A DNA stretch of 64,000 nucleotides. Origin: Streptomyces umbrinus. Lineage in GTDB: Bacteria > Actinomycetota > Actinomycetes > Streptomycetales > Streptomycetaceae. The translations under genes and the position numbers were made by a program. Position 1 is the stretch's first letter, and each line of letters opens with the position of its first letter. Below are positions 8,986 to 17,101 of the stretch, one piece after another. Location of the stretch: the NCBI RefSeq assembly GCF_030817415.1, contig NZ_JAUSZI010000002.1, positions 7,998,001 through 8,062,000 of the forward strand, given 5' to 3'. The notes beneath the pieces are model-generated. The model did no database searches. It was not told the DNA's origin and saw only the letters and a program-made list of their open reading frames with translations.

Positions 8986-10386
8986 TCATCCCCAGCCGGG
9001 GACCACCAGCGCGAGCCACACCACGGCGGGGACCACGGCCACCACGATCCCTCCGTACATCATCAACTGCCGGAAGAAACGCTCCCGGTCGACGCCTGGT
9101 GCCGCCGCGAGCACCAACGCTCCGTTCGTCGAGAACGGGCTCACGTCCACCACGGTCGCCGACACCGCGAGCGCCGCCACCATGCCGACCGCCCCGATCT
9201 CGCCCTGCGCCAGGAACGGCACGGCCAGCGGGATCAGCGCTCCCATGATGCCGACGGACGAGGCGAACGCGGAGACCAGCGCGCCGATGTAGCAGAGGAG
9301 CACGGCGGACAGCAGCGGGACGCCGATGTCGCTGACGCCCTCGCCGGCCCAGTCGATCGTGCCCATCTCGTCCAGGACACCGACGTACGTCAGCACACCG
9401 CAGATCAGCAGGACCGTCGGCCAGGCGATCTGGGAAACGGCGTTGCGGCTGTCCTCCGGCCAGCAGGTGCTGAGGAGAACGGCGAGGGTGATCGAGGTGA
9501 GGCCGGCGTCGAGGTCGAAGGCGAGCACGGCCACGACCAGGGCGACGAGAGCGGCGAGGGTGGCCATACGGGCCGGGTTGAGCCGCGTGGTGTCGTCCGC
9601 GGGCTCCTCTGAAGGCTCCTCTTTTGAAGGGTCCTTTTTGCGGTCGGCTTCAGGGCCCTCGGGCTCGCTCTTCTCATCGGCGTCCGCGCCCGCGCTCGCC
9701 GACGACGAGGCCGAGGCCGAGACCGCCGACGACGCCGAGGAGGACGCCGAGACCGAGACCGTCTCCGTGACCGATTCGTCGTTCCGCAGCTTCAGCCCGC
9801 CGAACAGGACGAACACCACCCCCGCGATCACGAGGTTGACGACGAGCGAGGCGAGGAACAGGGCGATCTCGTTGCCGGGCAGCTTCTCGCGCTCGACGAT
9901 GCCGTTGACGATCGTCCCGTAGATGCTGATCGGGGAGAAGCCGCCGCCCTGCGCGCCGTGCACCACCATCGCGCCCATCAGCAGCGGGCTGATGTGGTAG
10001 CGCGCGGCGAAACTCAGCGCGATCGGCGCCACGATGGCGACGGCGGCCGGGCTGACCGCGCCGATCGCGGTGAGCGCGCCCGTCAGCACGAACATCACCC
10101 ACGGGATCAGTACGACCCGCCCGCGCACGAGCCGGATCGAGGCGTGCACCAGCCAGTCGGTGGTGCCGTTGGCGCGGGCGATCGCGAACAGATAGGTCAC
10201 GCCGACGAGTACGACGAAGAGGTCGCCGGGGAAACCGGCGAAGATCGTGTCGGTGTCGAAATCCGCGACGAGTTCGCCGACTCCGAAGGCGGCGGCGAAC
10301 GCGAGGGCGCCCATGTTGATGGAGCGGGTGGTGGCGATCACGAACACCACGACGAGCACAAGGATCGAGATCAGTTCGGCGGACAT
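8986..10386 (-). CDS. matC: MatC-type dicarboxylate (malonate) carrier, 466 aa
   Basis: A polytopic membrane transporter with the MatC N-terminal domain. About five hydrophobic segments lie in residues 1-190, then comes a long cytoplasmic loop (about 191-270) rich in Ser, Ala, Asp, Glu and Lys, and a second hydrophobic half ending VVAVVPAVVWLALVVPGWG. Re-entrant-like motifs include SPAAVAIVAPIALSF and GAQGGGFSPISIYG in the first half and SPFSTNGALVLAAAPG in the second. This is the inverted-repeat plan of ion-transporter-superfamily carboxylate carriers. The ATG at 10386 gives MSAELISILVLVVV; upstream in-frame codons fall in the control region. It lies beside matB and divergent from a GntR regulator, the classic matR-matB-matC arrangement, so malonate or a close analogue is the likely cargo. 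Confidence 0.8.
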   Translation of the reverse strand: MSAELISILVLVVVFVIATTRSINMGALAFAAAFGVGELVADFDTDTIFAGFPGDLFVVLVGVTYLFAIARANGTTDWLVHASIRLVRGRVVLIPWVMFVLTGALTAIGAVSPAAVAIVAPIALSFAARYHISPLLMGAMVVHGAQGGGFSPISIYGTIVNGIVEREKLPGNEIALFLASLVVNLVIAGVVFVLFGGLKLRNDESVTETVSVSASSSASSAVSASASSSASAGADADEKSEPEGPEADRKKDPSKEEPSEEPADDTTRLNPARMATLAALVALVVAVLAFDLDAGLTSITLAVLLSTCWPEDSRNAVSQIAWPTVLLICGVLTYVGVLDEMGTIDWAGEGVSDIGVPLLSAVLLCYIGALVSAFASSVGIMGALIPLAVPFLAQGEIGAVGMVAALAVSATVVDVSPFSTNGALVLAAAPGVDRERFFRQLMMYGGIVVAVVPAVVWLALVVPGWG

Positions 10387-10460
10387 ACGGGCTCCCGTCT
10401 TTGGGTCCCTTGTCGAGCGGGTGGCGAGTGGGTGGCGAGCGAGGTGGCCGATTGGCCAAG

Positions 10461-10527
10461 TGGCTGAACCACATTGGGTGGTGCTCGTGGAGAGCGTCAA
10501 GAGAAGTGACGTAAATTGGCTCAGCCA
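10461..10527. promoter_or_regulatory. paired palindromes, candidate GntR (MatR-like) operators
   Basis: TGGCTGAACCA (10461-10471) and TGGCTCAGCCA (10517-10527) are two near-identical 11-bp palindromes 56 bp apart. They sit in the 250-bp gap between divergent matC and the GntR gene. FadR/GntR-type dimers commonly bind such TGG-N5-CCA sites. This is the best operator candidate in the gap; no confident -10/-35 was assigned. Confidence 0.45.
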
Positions 10528-10636
10528 CTCATCCACTGGGCCACTTGTCCACAGAGGCGCTGAGCCGGTCACCCCCGGTGTTACGCTGCGCCACAGGGGG
10601 ACGAACCACCCGCAAGAGGTGACAAGGGGGACGGGC

Positions 10637-11359
10637 ATGACCGACGCGCTGCGCCCGATGACGGCCAAGCCGCGCCTGTACGAGCAGGTCCTCGACCGGT
10701 TGCGCAGTTACGCGGCCGAGGGCGGTCTTGGTGCCGGCGACCGACTCCCGCCCGAGCGCGACCTGGCGGCCCGCCTCGGCGTCAGCCGCGCCTCGGTGAA
10801 GCAGGCCATCGTGGTCCTGGAGGTGCAGGGCCTGGTCGAGGTCCGCCACGGCGGCGGGACCTACCTGGTCCGCGACACCCTCGACGCCGAACCGGTCGAG
10901 CAACTCGTGGAGCGGCGCCGCCGGTTGCCGGACGTGCTCGACGCCCGCGAGGCCCTGGAGACCAAGCTCGCCGAGCTGGCCGCCGAGCGCCGCACCGACG
11001 AGGACGTCGCCGCCATGGACTCCGCCCTTGTCCACATGCGGGACGAGATCCAGGCGGGCGGACACGGAATCGAGGGCGACCGGCTCTTCCACGCGGCGGT
11101 CACGGCCGCCGCGCACAGCGGCATCCTCGCCGAGTTCATGCGCTCCATCGCCGACCAGATCACCGAGAGCCGCCACGAGTCGCTGCGCCAGCCGAGCCGT
11201 CCCACCCGTTCACTCACGCAGCACCGCGCGATCTTCGACGCGATCGTCGCCCGGCAGCCGGGCCGGGCGGCCGCCGCGATGCGCCGGCACGTACAGACGG
11301 TGGCGAGGGTACGACTGCTGGACTGGGACCCGGAGGAGAACGACGAACAGGACCTCTGA
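10637..11359 (+). CDS. GntR/FadR-family regulator (FCD type), probable malonate regulator, 240 aa
   Basis: A winged helix-turn-helix at residues 12-80 (RDLAARLGVSRASVKQAIVV, then VRHGGGTYLVRD) is followed by an all-helical FCD ligand domain (about 95-235) with the helices DALVHMRDEIQAGGHGIEGD and ITESRHESLRQPSR. Family members bind carboxylate effectors and usually repress the divergent gene. The ATG at 10637 has a GGGGGA run 6 nt upstream; starts further upstream would run through the operator region. It is divergent from matC and next to the malonate activation genes, so it is the likely MatR-type regulator of matC-matB-carboxyltransferase. Family call is firm; the ligand is inferred from context. 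Confidence 0.82.
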   Translation: MTDALRPMTAKPRLYEQVLDRLRSYAAEGGLGAGDRLPPERDLAARLGVSRASVKQAIVVLEVQGLVEVRHGGGTYLVRDTLDAEPVEQLVERRRRLPDVLDAREALETKLAELAAERRTDEDVAAMDSALVHMRDEIQAGGHGIEGDRLFHAAVTAAAHSGILAEFMRSIADQITESRHESLRQPSRPTRSLTQHRAIFDAIVARQPGRAAAAMRRHVQTVARVRLLDWDPEENDEQDL

Positions 11360-11383
11360 CGGCCGTGGTTAGGATCCGGTGCC

Positions 11384-12195
11384 ATGACCGCGTCCGGCAC
11401 CACGCCCCATGCCTCCCCTGCATCCCATGATTCCCCCGCATCCACCGCGTCCCCTGTGAACGGGCGAGAGCCCACCATCCTCGCCACCTCCGGTGGTCAC
11501 CGGGCCGGGGGCGGCCGGACCATGGTGACGTTCAACTCCCTTGTGCATCACGCCGTCGAACTGTCGGGCGCCCACGGCCGCCGCCCCCGTGTCCTGTACG
11601 TGGGTACGGCCATAGGCGACGCGGAACACTTCACGGCCCGTATGACCGAGGCCGCACGCGTGGCGGGCTTCGACCTCACGCCCCTGAACCTCTTCCCGAT
11701 GCCGAATCTCGACGACGTCGAGGGCACCGTCCTCGACCAGGACGTCGTCTGGGTCATGGGCGGCTCGGTGGCGAACCTCCTCGCGGTCTGGCGGGTGCAC
11801 GGCCTCGACGACATCCTCCGCCGGGCCTGGCGCTCGGGCGTCGTCCTCAGCGGTGTCAGCGCGGGCTCGATCTGCTGGTTCCGGGGCGGCACCACGGACT
11901 CCTTCGGCCCCGAACTCCGCCCGGTGACCGACGCGTTGGGCTTCCTCCCCTACGGAACGGCGTCCACTACGACACCGACGCCGGCCGCCGCCCCCTGGTC
12001 CACGAACTCGTCGCGAACGGCACGCTCCCCACCACCCACTGCACCGACGACGGAGTGGGCCTGGTCTACCGCGGCACCGAACTGGTCGAGGCGGTCACCG
12101 AAGTCCCGGGCAAGGGCGCGTACATCGTGACCCGCGACGGCGACACGGCCGTCGAGGAACGCGTCGAGCCGCGCCGACTGCCGGATGTCTCCTAG
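11384..12195 (+). pseudogene. peptidase E (S51) family protein, frameshifted near 11954-11957
   Basis: The frame opening at the ATG 11384 encodes an S51-type dipeptidase: an N-terminal PTILATSGGHRAGG, a class-I amidotransferase-like core VVWVMGGSVANLLAVWRVHG, and the nucleophile elbow GVSAGSICWF. The frame is lost after LGFLPYG. Adding one base in ggaacgg (11954-11960) restores a clean continuation, NGVHYDTDAGRRPLVHELVA to DDGVGLVYRGTELVEAV, ending PRRLPDVS and a TAG at 12193-12195. The restored length of about 270 residues is normal for the family. S51 enzymes split Asp-Xaa dipeptides or process cyanophycin-like material. As written the product loses its last 80 or so residues, including the usual catalytic Glu/His region. 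It may be a sequencing slip. Confidence 0.7.
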
Positions 12196-12261
12196 CGTTC
12201 CGCGCCCGCCTCGCCGCTGATCCCGTCCCTGATCCCGTTTCCGACCTCGCCACTGGTCTCG

Positions 12262-12882
12262 CTACTGATCGCCGCGCAGATAGCGGGTGACCATGGCCAC
12301 CAGTTCGCTCTCGAACGTCTCGACCGGGATGGTCCGCGGGCCGGCCATGAGCATGTGCGTGTTCATCTCCACTGTGGTCACGATCAGTTCGGCCGCGGTG
12401 TCGAGGTCCCGCACGTGGACATCCGGGTGCCGGGCGAGGAGACCGCGCACCTGACCGACGCGCATCTCTCCGTGCCGTTCGATCGTGTCGAGCACTTCCT
12501 GCGAGAACGACGCCTCCTCGATCATGATCCGCAGCAGCTGTGGATCGTCGCGGTGGTTGTCGATCGCGTCGCGGACCAGCGCCCGCACCGTCGCCTCCAG
12601 GCTCCCGGGTGACAGATCGAGTTCGTCGGCCTGCGTCCACGTGCCACGGTCGATGTGCCGCACGAGCAGCTCGGCGAGGATGGCGTCCTTGTTCGGGAAG
12701 TACTGGTACAGCGAGCCGATGGAGATACGGGCGCGTTCGGCGATGCGGTTCGTGGTGCCCGCGGCGTAGCCGTACTCGGCGAAAACGTGAGCAGCGGCGG
12801 TGAGGATGCGGTCGCGGGTGAGCTCCGCGCGCACCTGGCGGGGCTTGCGACGTGGCTGAAGACGGCGGTCGGCCGACGGCAT
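12262..12882 (-). CDS. TetR-family transcriptional regulator, 206 aa
   Basis: An N-terminal TetR helix-turn-helix at about residues 20-66 (RDRILTAAAHVFAEYGYAAG, RIAERARISIGSLYQYFPNK) is followed by a helical ligand-binding domain. The ATG at 12882 has AGGAGG upstream. It is divergent from a flavin-barrel protein gene with only 67 bp between them, and a TATTG-N4-CAATA palindrome lies in that gap. It therefore probably represses both itself and the neighbour. The ligand is unknown. Confidence 0.88.
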   Translation of the reverse strand: MPSADRRLQPRRKPRQVRAELTRDRILTAAAHVFAEYGYAAGTTNRIAERARISIGSLYQYFPNKDAILAELLVRHIDRGTWTQADELDLSPGSLEATVRALVRDAIDNHRDDPQLLRIMIEEASFSQEVLDTIERHGEMRVGQVRGLLARHPDVHVRDLDTAAELIVTTVEMNTHMLMAGPRTIPVETFESELVAMVTRYLRGDQ

Positions 12883-12930
12883 CCGGGGTCCTCCTCAGGG
12901 CGCGAAAAGCGAGTAGCCAAAGAGCTGAGA

Positions 12931-12944
12931 TATTGCTCACAATA
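12931..12944. promoter_or_regulatory. TATTGCTCACAATA palindrome, candidate TetR operator
   Basis: Perfect 5-bp arms around four bases, in the short gap between the divergent TetR and flavoprotein genes. It lies 6 bases upstream of the flavoprotein ATG at 12950 and is AT-rich against a GC-rich background. Placement suggests steric blocking of transcription or initiation. Binding is inferred only. Confidence 0.45.
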
Positions 12945-12949
12945 GTGCC

Positions 12950-14155
12950 ATGACCTGGGAAAACAAGGCCACGTCCGATGTGCGGGAGAACCGGCTGAGC
13001 GCCCTGCGCCGGCTGACGACGGTGGACGATGTCGAGACGACCGTCGGCCGCCCGGCGTCGGCGGTCATGCTCAAGCAGATCGGCGCCCTCGACGAGGGCT
13101 GCCGGACCGTCCTCGCCCGGTGTCCGGTCGCGGCCTTCGGCTACCGCGACGCCGACGGCACCAGCAGGACGACCTTCATCGGCGGCACGCCGGGGTTCGC
13201 ACGCGTCCACTCGCCCACCCGGATCTCGTTCTCCCTGCCCGAGCCCGGCGACCCGCACGGTCCGGTCTCGTTCTTCTTCCTCCTGCCGGGCGTCGGGGAG
13301 ATCCTGCGCGTCAACGGTTCGGTGGCCGCGAGGAAGGGCGCGGAGACGACCGTCGACATCGCGGAGGCGTACGTGCACTGCGCACAGGCCGTCCTCCGGT
13401 CCCGCCTGTGGCAGCCGCCCGCCCCGGCCGAGTCGGCCACCGGGTTCGCCGGTGACGGACCCCTGCACCGGCCCGGCGTCGCCGAGTTCCTGGCCGCGGC
13501 GCCCTTCCTCGCGCTGTCCACCTGGGACTCGTCCGGCAGGAGCGACACGAGCCCGCGCGGGGACCGGCAGGAGGTGGCGCGGATCCTGGACGGCCGCACG
13601 CTCGTCATCCCGGACCGTAAGGGCAACAAGCGCGCCGACACGCTCCACAACCTGCTGAAGGACGACCGGCTTTCGTTCGCCGCGCTCGTCCCGGGGCGCA
13701 CCGGTGTGCTGCACGTCCGCGGCCGCGGCGCGATCACCGACGATCCCGCGCTGCTGGAGACGATGGCGCTGCGCGGGATGCCCCCGCACCTGGCGCTGCT
13801 CATCGACGTCGAGCACGCCGAGGTGACCGGCAACGACGCCGTGGCGCGCTCGCGGCTGTGGACCCCCGGCGCGCACGTGGACCGTGGCACGGTGCCGGAC
13901 CTGATGGCGCTGGCGGGAGAACACCTCGCCGCCGGCTCGGCCGCCGCCGAGGGCGGGCCACCCGCGTTCCTGCTGAAGGCCCTCGGGGCGATCCCGGGGC
14001 TGCCCCGCTTGCTGCGGCTGGTGATGAACCGTGCCTACCGCTCCGGGCTGCGGAAGGAGGGCTACGAGGACGTCGAACCCGGCGCGGACGGGCGGCGCCG
14101 TGGCTTCTTCCCGCGCCGACGCCCTGCCGACGACGGAGGAACCGCGGAACAGTGA
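12950..14155 (+). CDS. double split-barrel FMN-binding (pyridoxamine-phosphate-oxidase-like) protein, 401 aa
   Basis: Two PNPOx-like split barrels in tandem. The first is near residues 60-125 (VAAFGYRDADGTSRTTFIGG) and the second near 180-290 (FLALSTWDSSGRSDTSPRGD, LVIPDRKGNKRADTLHNLLK, LSFAALVPGRTGVLHVRGRG). The second half matches the pattern of flavin-reductase-like proteins that bind FMN through the RxDTLxNLL region. A C-terminal extension ends in a basic stretch. A cytoplasmic FMN or heme-linked redox role is likely; no substrate can be named. It is divergent from, and probably controlled by, the adjacent TetR regulator. The start is the first ATG and has little of a Shine-Dalgarno, consistent with a short or leaderless transcript. 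Confidence 0.65.
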   Translation: MTWENKATSDVRENRLSALRRLTTVDDVETTVGRPASAVMLKQIGALDEGCRTVLARCPVAAFGYRDADGTSRTTFIGGTPGFARVHSPTRISFSLPEPGDPHGPVSFFFLLPGVGEILRVNGSVAARKGAETTVDIAEAYVHCAQAVLRSRLWQPPAPAESATGFAGDGPLHRPGVAEFLAAAPFLALSTWDSSGRSDTSPRGDRQEVARILDGRTLVIPDRKGNKRADTLHNLLKDDRLSFAALVPGRTGVLHVRGRGAITDDPALLETMALRGMPPHLALLIDVEHAEVTGNDAVARSRLWTPGAHVDRGTVPDLMALAGEHLAAGSAAAEGGPPAFLLKALGAIPGLPRLLRLVMNRAYRSGLRKEGYEDVEPGADGRRRGFFPRRRPADDGGTAEQ

Positions 14156-14181
14156 TCGCCTGCTGAGACCCCGTGAGGAAC

Positions 14182-15288
14182 CTAATGGGATTCAGCGTTC
14201 ACGAGGTCGGCCACCACACAACTCACGTTGTCCGGGCCGCCGGAGTCGTTCGCCGCCCTGACGAGGGCCTGGGCGGCCTCGTCCGGTCCGGGGGCCGCCG
14301 CGAGCGTGTCCCTGATGGTGGCTTCGGGCACGACGGCCGACAGCCCGTCCGAGCACAGCAGATAGCGGTCGCCGACGAGGGCGTCGTGCAGCCGTACGTC
14401 GAGGTCCGGGGCGGGCCCGCTGCCCGTCAGCGCCTTGAGGAGCAGGGCGCGCTGGGGATGGGCGGTGGCCTCCTCCGGGGTCAGACGGCCTTCGTCGAGC
14501 ATCGACTGGACCATCGTGTGGTCGTGGGTGATCCGGAAGAGGCCGCCGTCACGGAGGAGATAGGCGCGGGAGTCGCCGATGTGGACCAGGGCCAGTTGGG
14601 AGCCCGTCCACACCATCGCGGTGAGGGTGGTGCCGATCTCGTTCGTCGGGCCCGCCACCTCCTGGACGGCCCGGGTGGCGCCCTGGACCGCGTCCTCCAG
14701 GAGGTTGAGGACGCTCCCGGCGGGGAGCGGCTCGCTGTCGAGGAACTTCAGGGCCTCGACGGCCGCGCTGCTCGCGGGCGCGCCCCCGGACCCGAAGCCG
14801 TCGGCGACGGCCAGGACGCGGGTGCCCGCGTAGGCGGTGTCCTGGTTGGCGGGGCGTACGCGGCCGGTGTCGGACAGGGCGGAGTAGCGGAGTTCCAGCA
14901 TCGTGGTGTCCTTACTCGGATTGCCCGGGTCACCCGGCTTACCTGGGTTTCCCGGGACGGTTCGTGACAGGTGGTCGACGAGGAAGGCGGCCAGGTCACG
15001 GCGTGTCGCCGTCTCCGACTCGGTCCGCGCCCAGAACGCACGGATCTCCCGCGCCGCTGCCGCCGGTTCCAACGCGCAGACCTCGCGGATCCCGGCCAGC
15101 GGCATGCCCAGCCGCCGCAGCCACGCCACCAGGCGTGCCTGCTCCAACTGCTCTGGCGCGTAGTAGCGGTACCCGGTCTCCGGGTCCACTCGCGCGGGGC
15201 GCAGCAGCTCCAGCTCGTCGTACAGCCGAAGTGCTTTCGGCGACAGCCTGGACGCCCTCGCGAACGCCCCGATCGTCAGCATCTCCAT
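14182..15288 (-). CDS. MerR-family DNA-binding domain fused to PP2C-type protein phosphatase, 368 aa
   Basis: Residues 1-70 are a MerR winged helix-turn-helix (LTIGAFARASRLSPKALRLY, then YRYYAPEQLEQARLVAWLR). A short helical linker and a Pro/Gly hinge (about 107-125) follow. A complete PP2C domain takes up residues about 130-365: NQDTAYAGTRVLAVADGFGS (metal-binding Asp), HIGDSRAYLLRDGGLFRITHDHT, LLCSDGLSAVVP and SGGPDNVSCVV (second metal Asp). PP2C enzymes remove phosphate from Ser/Thr residues using Mn/Mg. The fusion suggests a DNA-bound or ligand-gated phosphatase. The ATG at 15288 has GGGGGTG upstream. No kinase gene lies next to it. Both domains look intact, so this is a real two-domain protein and not a misread junction. 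Confidence 0.85.
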   Translation of the reverse strand: MEMLTIGAFARASRLSPKALRLYDELELLRPARVDPETGYRYYAPEQLEQARLVAWLRRLGMPLAGIREVCALEPAAAAREIRAFWARTESETATRRDLAAFLVDHLSRTVPGNPGKPGDPGNPSKDTTMLELRYSALSDTGRVRPANQDTAYAGTRVLAVADGFGSGGAPASSAAVEALKFLDSEPLPAGSVLNLLEDAVQGATRAVQEVAGPTNEIGTTLTAMVWTGSQLALVHIGDSRAYLLRDGGLFRITHDHTMVQSMLDEGRLTPEEATAHPQRALLLKALTGSGPAPDLDVRLHDALVGDRYLLCSDGLSAVVPEATIRDTLAAAPGPDEAAQALVRAANDSGGPDNVSCVVADLVNAESH

Positions 15289-15440
15289 GCGCGCACCCCC
15301 ATGAGCAGCCGTTCCTCGTCTCGCCACCGATGCTGTGGCCTCCCCAAAGGTGAAGGTCAAGCGGCCTGATCCGGTTCCCGATCCGGTTGTTAGTCTGCGA
15401 GCGGGATCACCGGAGCCGACGTACCCATGAGGAGCCCGCC

Positions 15441-16325
15441 GTGGCACGCACCGCCGCCCGCATCGCACTCGTCACCTGCCGGGAGGTAGCGGAGTCGGGG
15501 TACGACCGTGACCTGCCCGTTCTCGCGGACGCGGTGGAGCGGGCCGGGGCGGACGCCGTCGTCGTGTGCTGGGACGACCCCGAGGTCGAGTGGGACGGCT
15601 TCGACCTCGCCGTCATCCGCTCCACCTGGGACTACAGCTGGCGGGCGGCCGAGTTCGTGGCGTGGGCCGAGCGGTGCGGGGCGCTGACGGCACTGGCGAA
15701 CCCCGCGGCCGTCGTCCGCTGGAACACCGACAAGCGGTATCTCGGCGACCTCGCCGCCGCAGGCGTGCCCGTCGTCGACACCCGGTACCTCGCCCCCGGC
15801 GACCCGGCCGACCTGCCCGCCGACCGCGAGTACGTCGTCAAGCCCACCTCGGGGGCGGGGGCCCGGAACGCCGCCCGCTACACGCCCGAGGACCACGAGA
15901 GGGCCGTACGGCACCTGGAGTGGATGCACGCGGAAGGGCTGACCGCGATGGTGCAGCCGTACATGCGGAGCATCGACACGGCGGGCGAACGGGCGCTGCT
16001 GTTCTACGGCGGGCGCTTCCTGCATGCCATCCGCAAGGGCGCCGTCCTGGAACCCGGCACCGCCTACGACGCGGACAAGGTCCCGCACCCGAACCTGACG
16101 CCGTGGGAGCCGACGGCCGCCGAACTCGCCGTCGCCGAACGGGCGTTGGCCGCCGTCCCGGACGCCCTCGAACTGCTCTACGCCCGCGTGGACCTGGTGG
16201 ACGGCGACGACGGGGCACCCCGCGTCATGGAGCTGGAACTCGTCGAGCCCAATCTGTTCCTCTTCCTGCACGAGGCCTCGGTACCGGTCGTCGCCGAGGC
16301 CATCGTCAAGGCCGCCATCCGCTGA
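15441..16325 (+). CDS. ATP-grasp family protein, 294 aa
   Basis: A RimK/glutathione-synthetase-like ATP-grasp enzyme. Visible blocks are the N-terminal LAVIRSTWDYSWRAAEFVAW, the nucleotide-binding DREYVVKPTSGAGARNAARY, VQPYMRSIDTAGERALLFYG, and the metal-binding end MELELVEPNLFLFLHEAS. Such enzymes ligate a carboxylate to an amine through an acyl-phosphate. No amino-acid or peptide partner gene lies nearby, so the substrate is open. The GTG at 15441, with AGGAG 6 nt upstream, is preferred over an in-frame ATG at 15387, which would add 18 residues. It is divergent from the MerR-PP2C gene. Confidence 0.75.
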   Translation: MARTAARIALVTCREVAESGYDRDLPVLADAVERAGADAVVVCWDDPEVEWDGFDLAVIRSTWDYSWRAAEFVAWAERCGALTALANPAAVVRWNTDKRYLGDLAAAGVPVVDTRYLAPGDPADLPADREYVVKPTSGAGARNAARYTPEDHERAVRHLEWMHAEGLTAMVQPYMRSIDTAGERALLFYGGRFLHAIRKGAVLEPGTAYDADKVPHPNLTPWEPTAAELAVAERALAAVPDALELLYARVDLVDGDDGAPRVMELELVEPNLFLFLHEASVPVVAEAIVKAAIR

Positions 16326-16348
16326 GGGGCCCGCCGCCGCAGGCCAGC

Positions 16349-16471
16349 AGCTGTGGGCCCACGCTTGTGGGCCAACCGCTGTAGGCCCACAGCCGCAGGC
16401 CAACACCTGTAGACCCACAGCCGCAGCCCAACAGCGGTAGGCCCACGCCTGTAGGCCTACAGCCGCTGGCC
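16349..16471. repeat. 28-bp tandem repeat, four units plus partial copies
   Basis: Four consecutive 28-bp units (16349-16376, 16377-16404, 16405-16432, 16433-16460) share the pattern (T/G)GTAGGCCCAC-AGCCGC-AGGCCAAC with a few substitutions, flanked by partial units on both sides. They fill the 158-bp gap between the convergent ATP-grasp and 205-aa genes. There are no spacers, so this is not a CRISPR. The units contain GTGGGCC/GGCCCAC palindromic cores. Confidence 0.85.
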
Positions 16472-16483
16472 AGTTCCTCTACG

Positions 16484-17101
16484 TCAGCCGCGCGCCCCCG
16501 TGACCGCCATCCGCTGCAGCAACCCGTACGTGAACTCCGCCACGCAGTCGTGCGGTACGCCCGACGCGTCCGGTGCCGTGAACGCCAGCCCCCACCGCGT
16601 CGGAGCCGACCCCTCCAGCGGCCGGACGGGCGCGAAGGCGCGGGCCGCCTCGTCGACCGCGCAGGACCACGGGGTCAGGTCCTCCAGGGTGCGCAGCTCG
16701 GGGGAGGGGGCGCCCGGCGCGCGGACCAGCCACTCGTTCCAGGCCGCGCCGTTCGGTGCCACCAGCACCTCGAAGCGGAGGTCCGGCCAGAGGGGGACCG
16801 GCCACAGGAGCGCCTCGCAGGACAGGTCGCCGATCTGCCGGGGCGTGACCGACTCCGGTTCGCCGAGGATCGAGCGGTAGCGCGAGACGGTTCCCCGGCC
16901 CCGCGGCACATGCCGCATCGCCTGCCAACGGCGGTTGGCCTCGCGCATGTCCGCGATCGAGACGCCCAGCGCGTGGCGGGCGTCCTCCACGAGGTCCGGG
17001 TTGTGGTCGGCCATGCGGCGCAGCAGGACCAGCTGGAAGTCGAGCGGGGTGAACGGGCCGGCGGGCCTATCGGGTCGCTTGGCGGGAGGCATGCGTCCCA
17101 T
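16484..17101 (-). CDS. conserved hypothetical protein, 205 aa
   Basis: I do not recognise a named family. The protein is soluble, with no signal peptide or membrane segment. Residues 15-65 look helical (FTPLDFQLVLLRRMADHNPD, LGVSIADMREANRRWQAMRH). The rest is mixed, with several Trp residues (LLWPVPLWPDLRFEVLV, AAWNEWLVRAPG). Its start lies inside the 3' end of the FkbM methyltransferase gene (35-bp overlap), so it is probably the last gene of the minus-strand glycan operon. Coding use fits its neighbours. An enzymatic role cannot be inferred. Confidence 0.6.
   Translation of the reverse strand: MGRMPPAKRPDRPAGPFTPLDFQLVLLRRMADHNPDLVEDARHALGVSIADMREANRRWQAMRHVPRGRGTVSRYRSILGEPESVTPRQIGDLSCEALLWPVPLWPDLRFEVLVAPNGAAWNEWLVRAPGAPSPELRTLEDLTPWSCAVDEAARAFAPVRPLEGSAPTRWGLAFTAPDASGVPHDCVAEFTYGLLQRMAVTGARG

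Noticed and set aside
16349..16471. CRISPR array
   Set aside because: The 28-bp units abut directly, with no variable spacers, and no cas gene is in the window.
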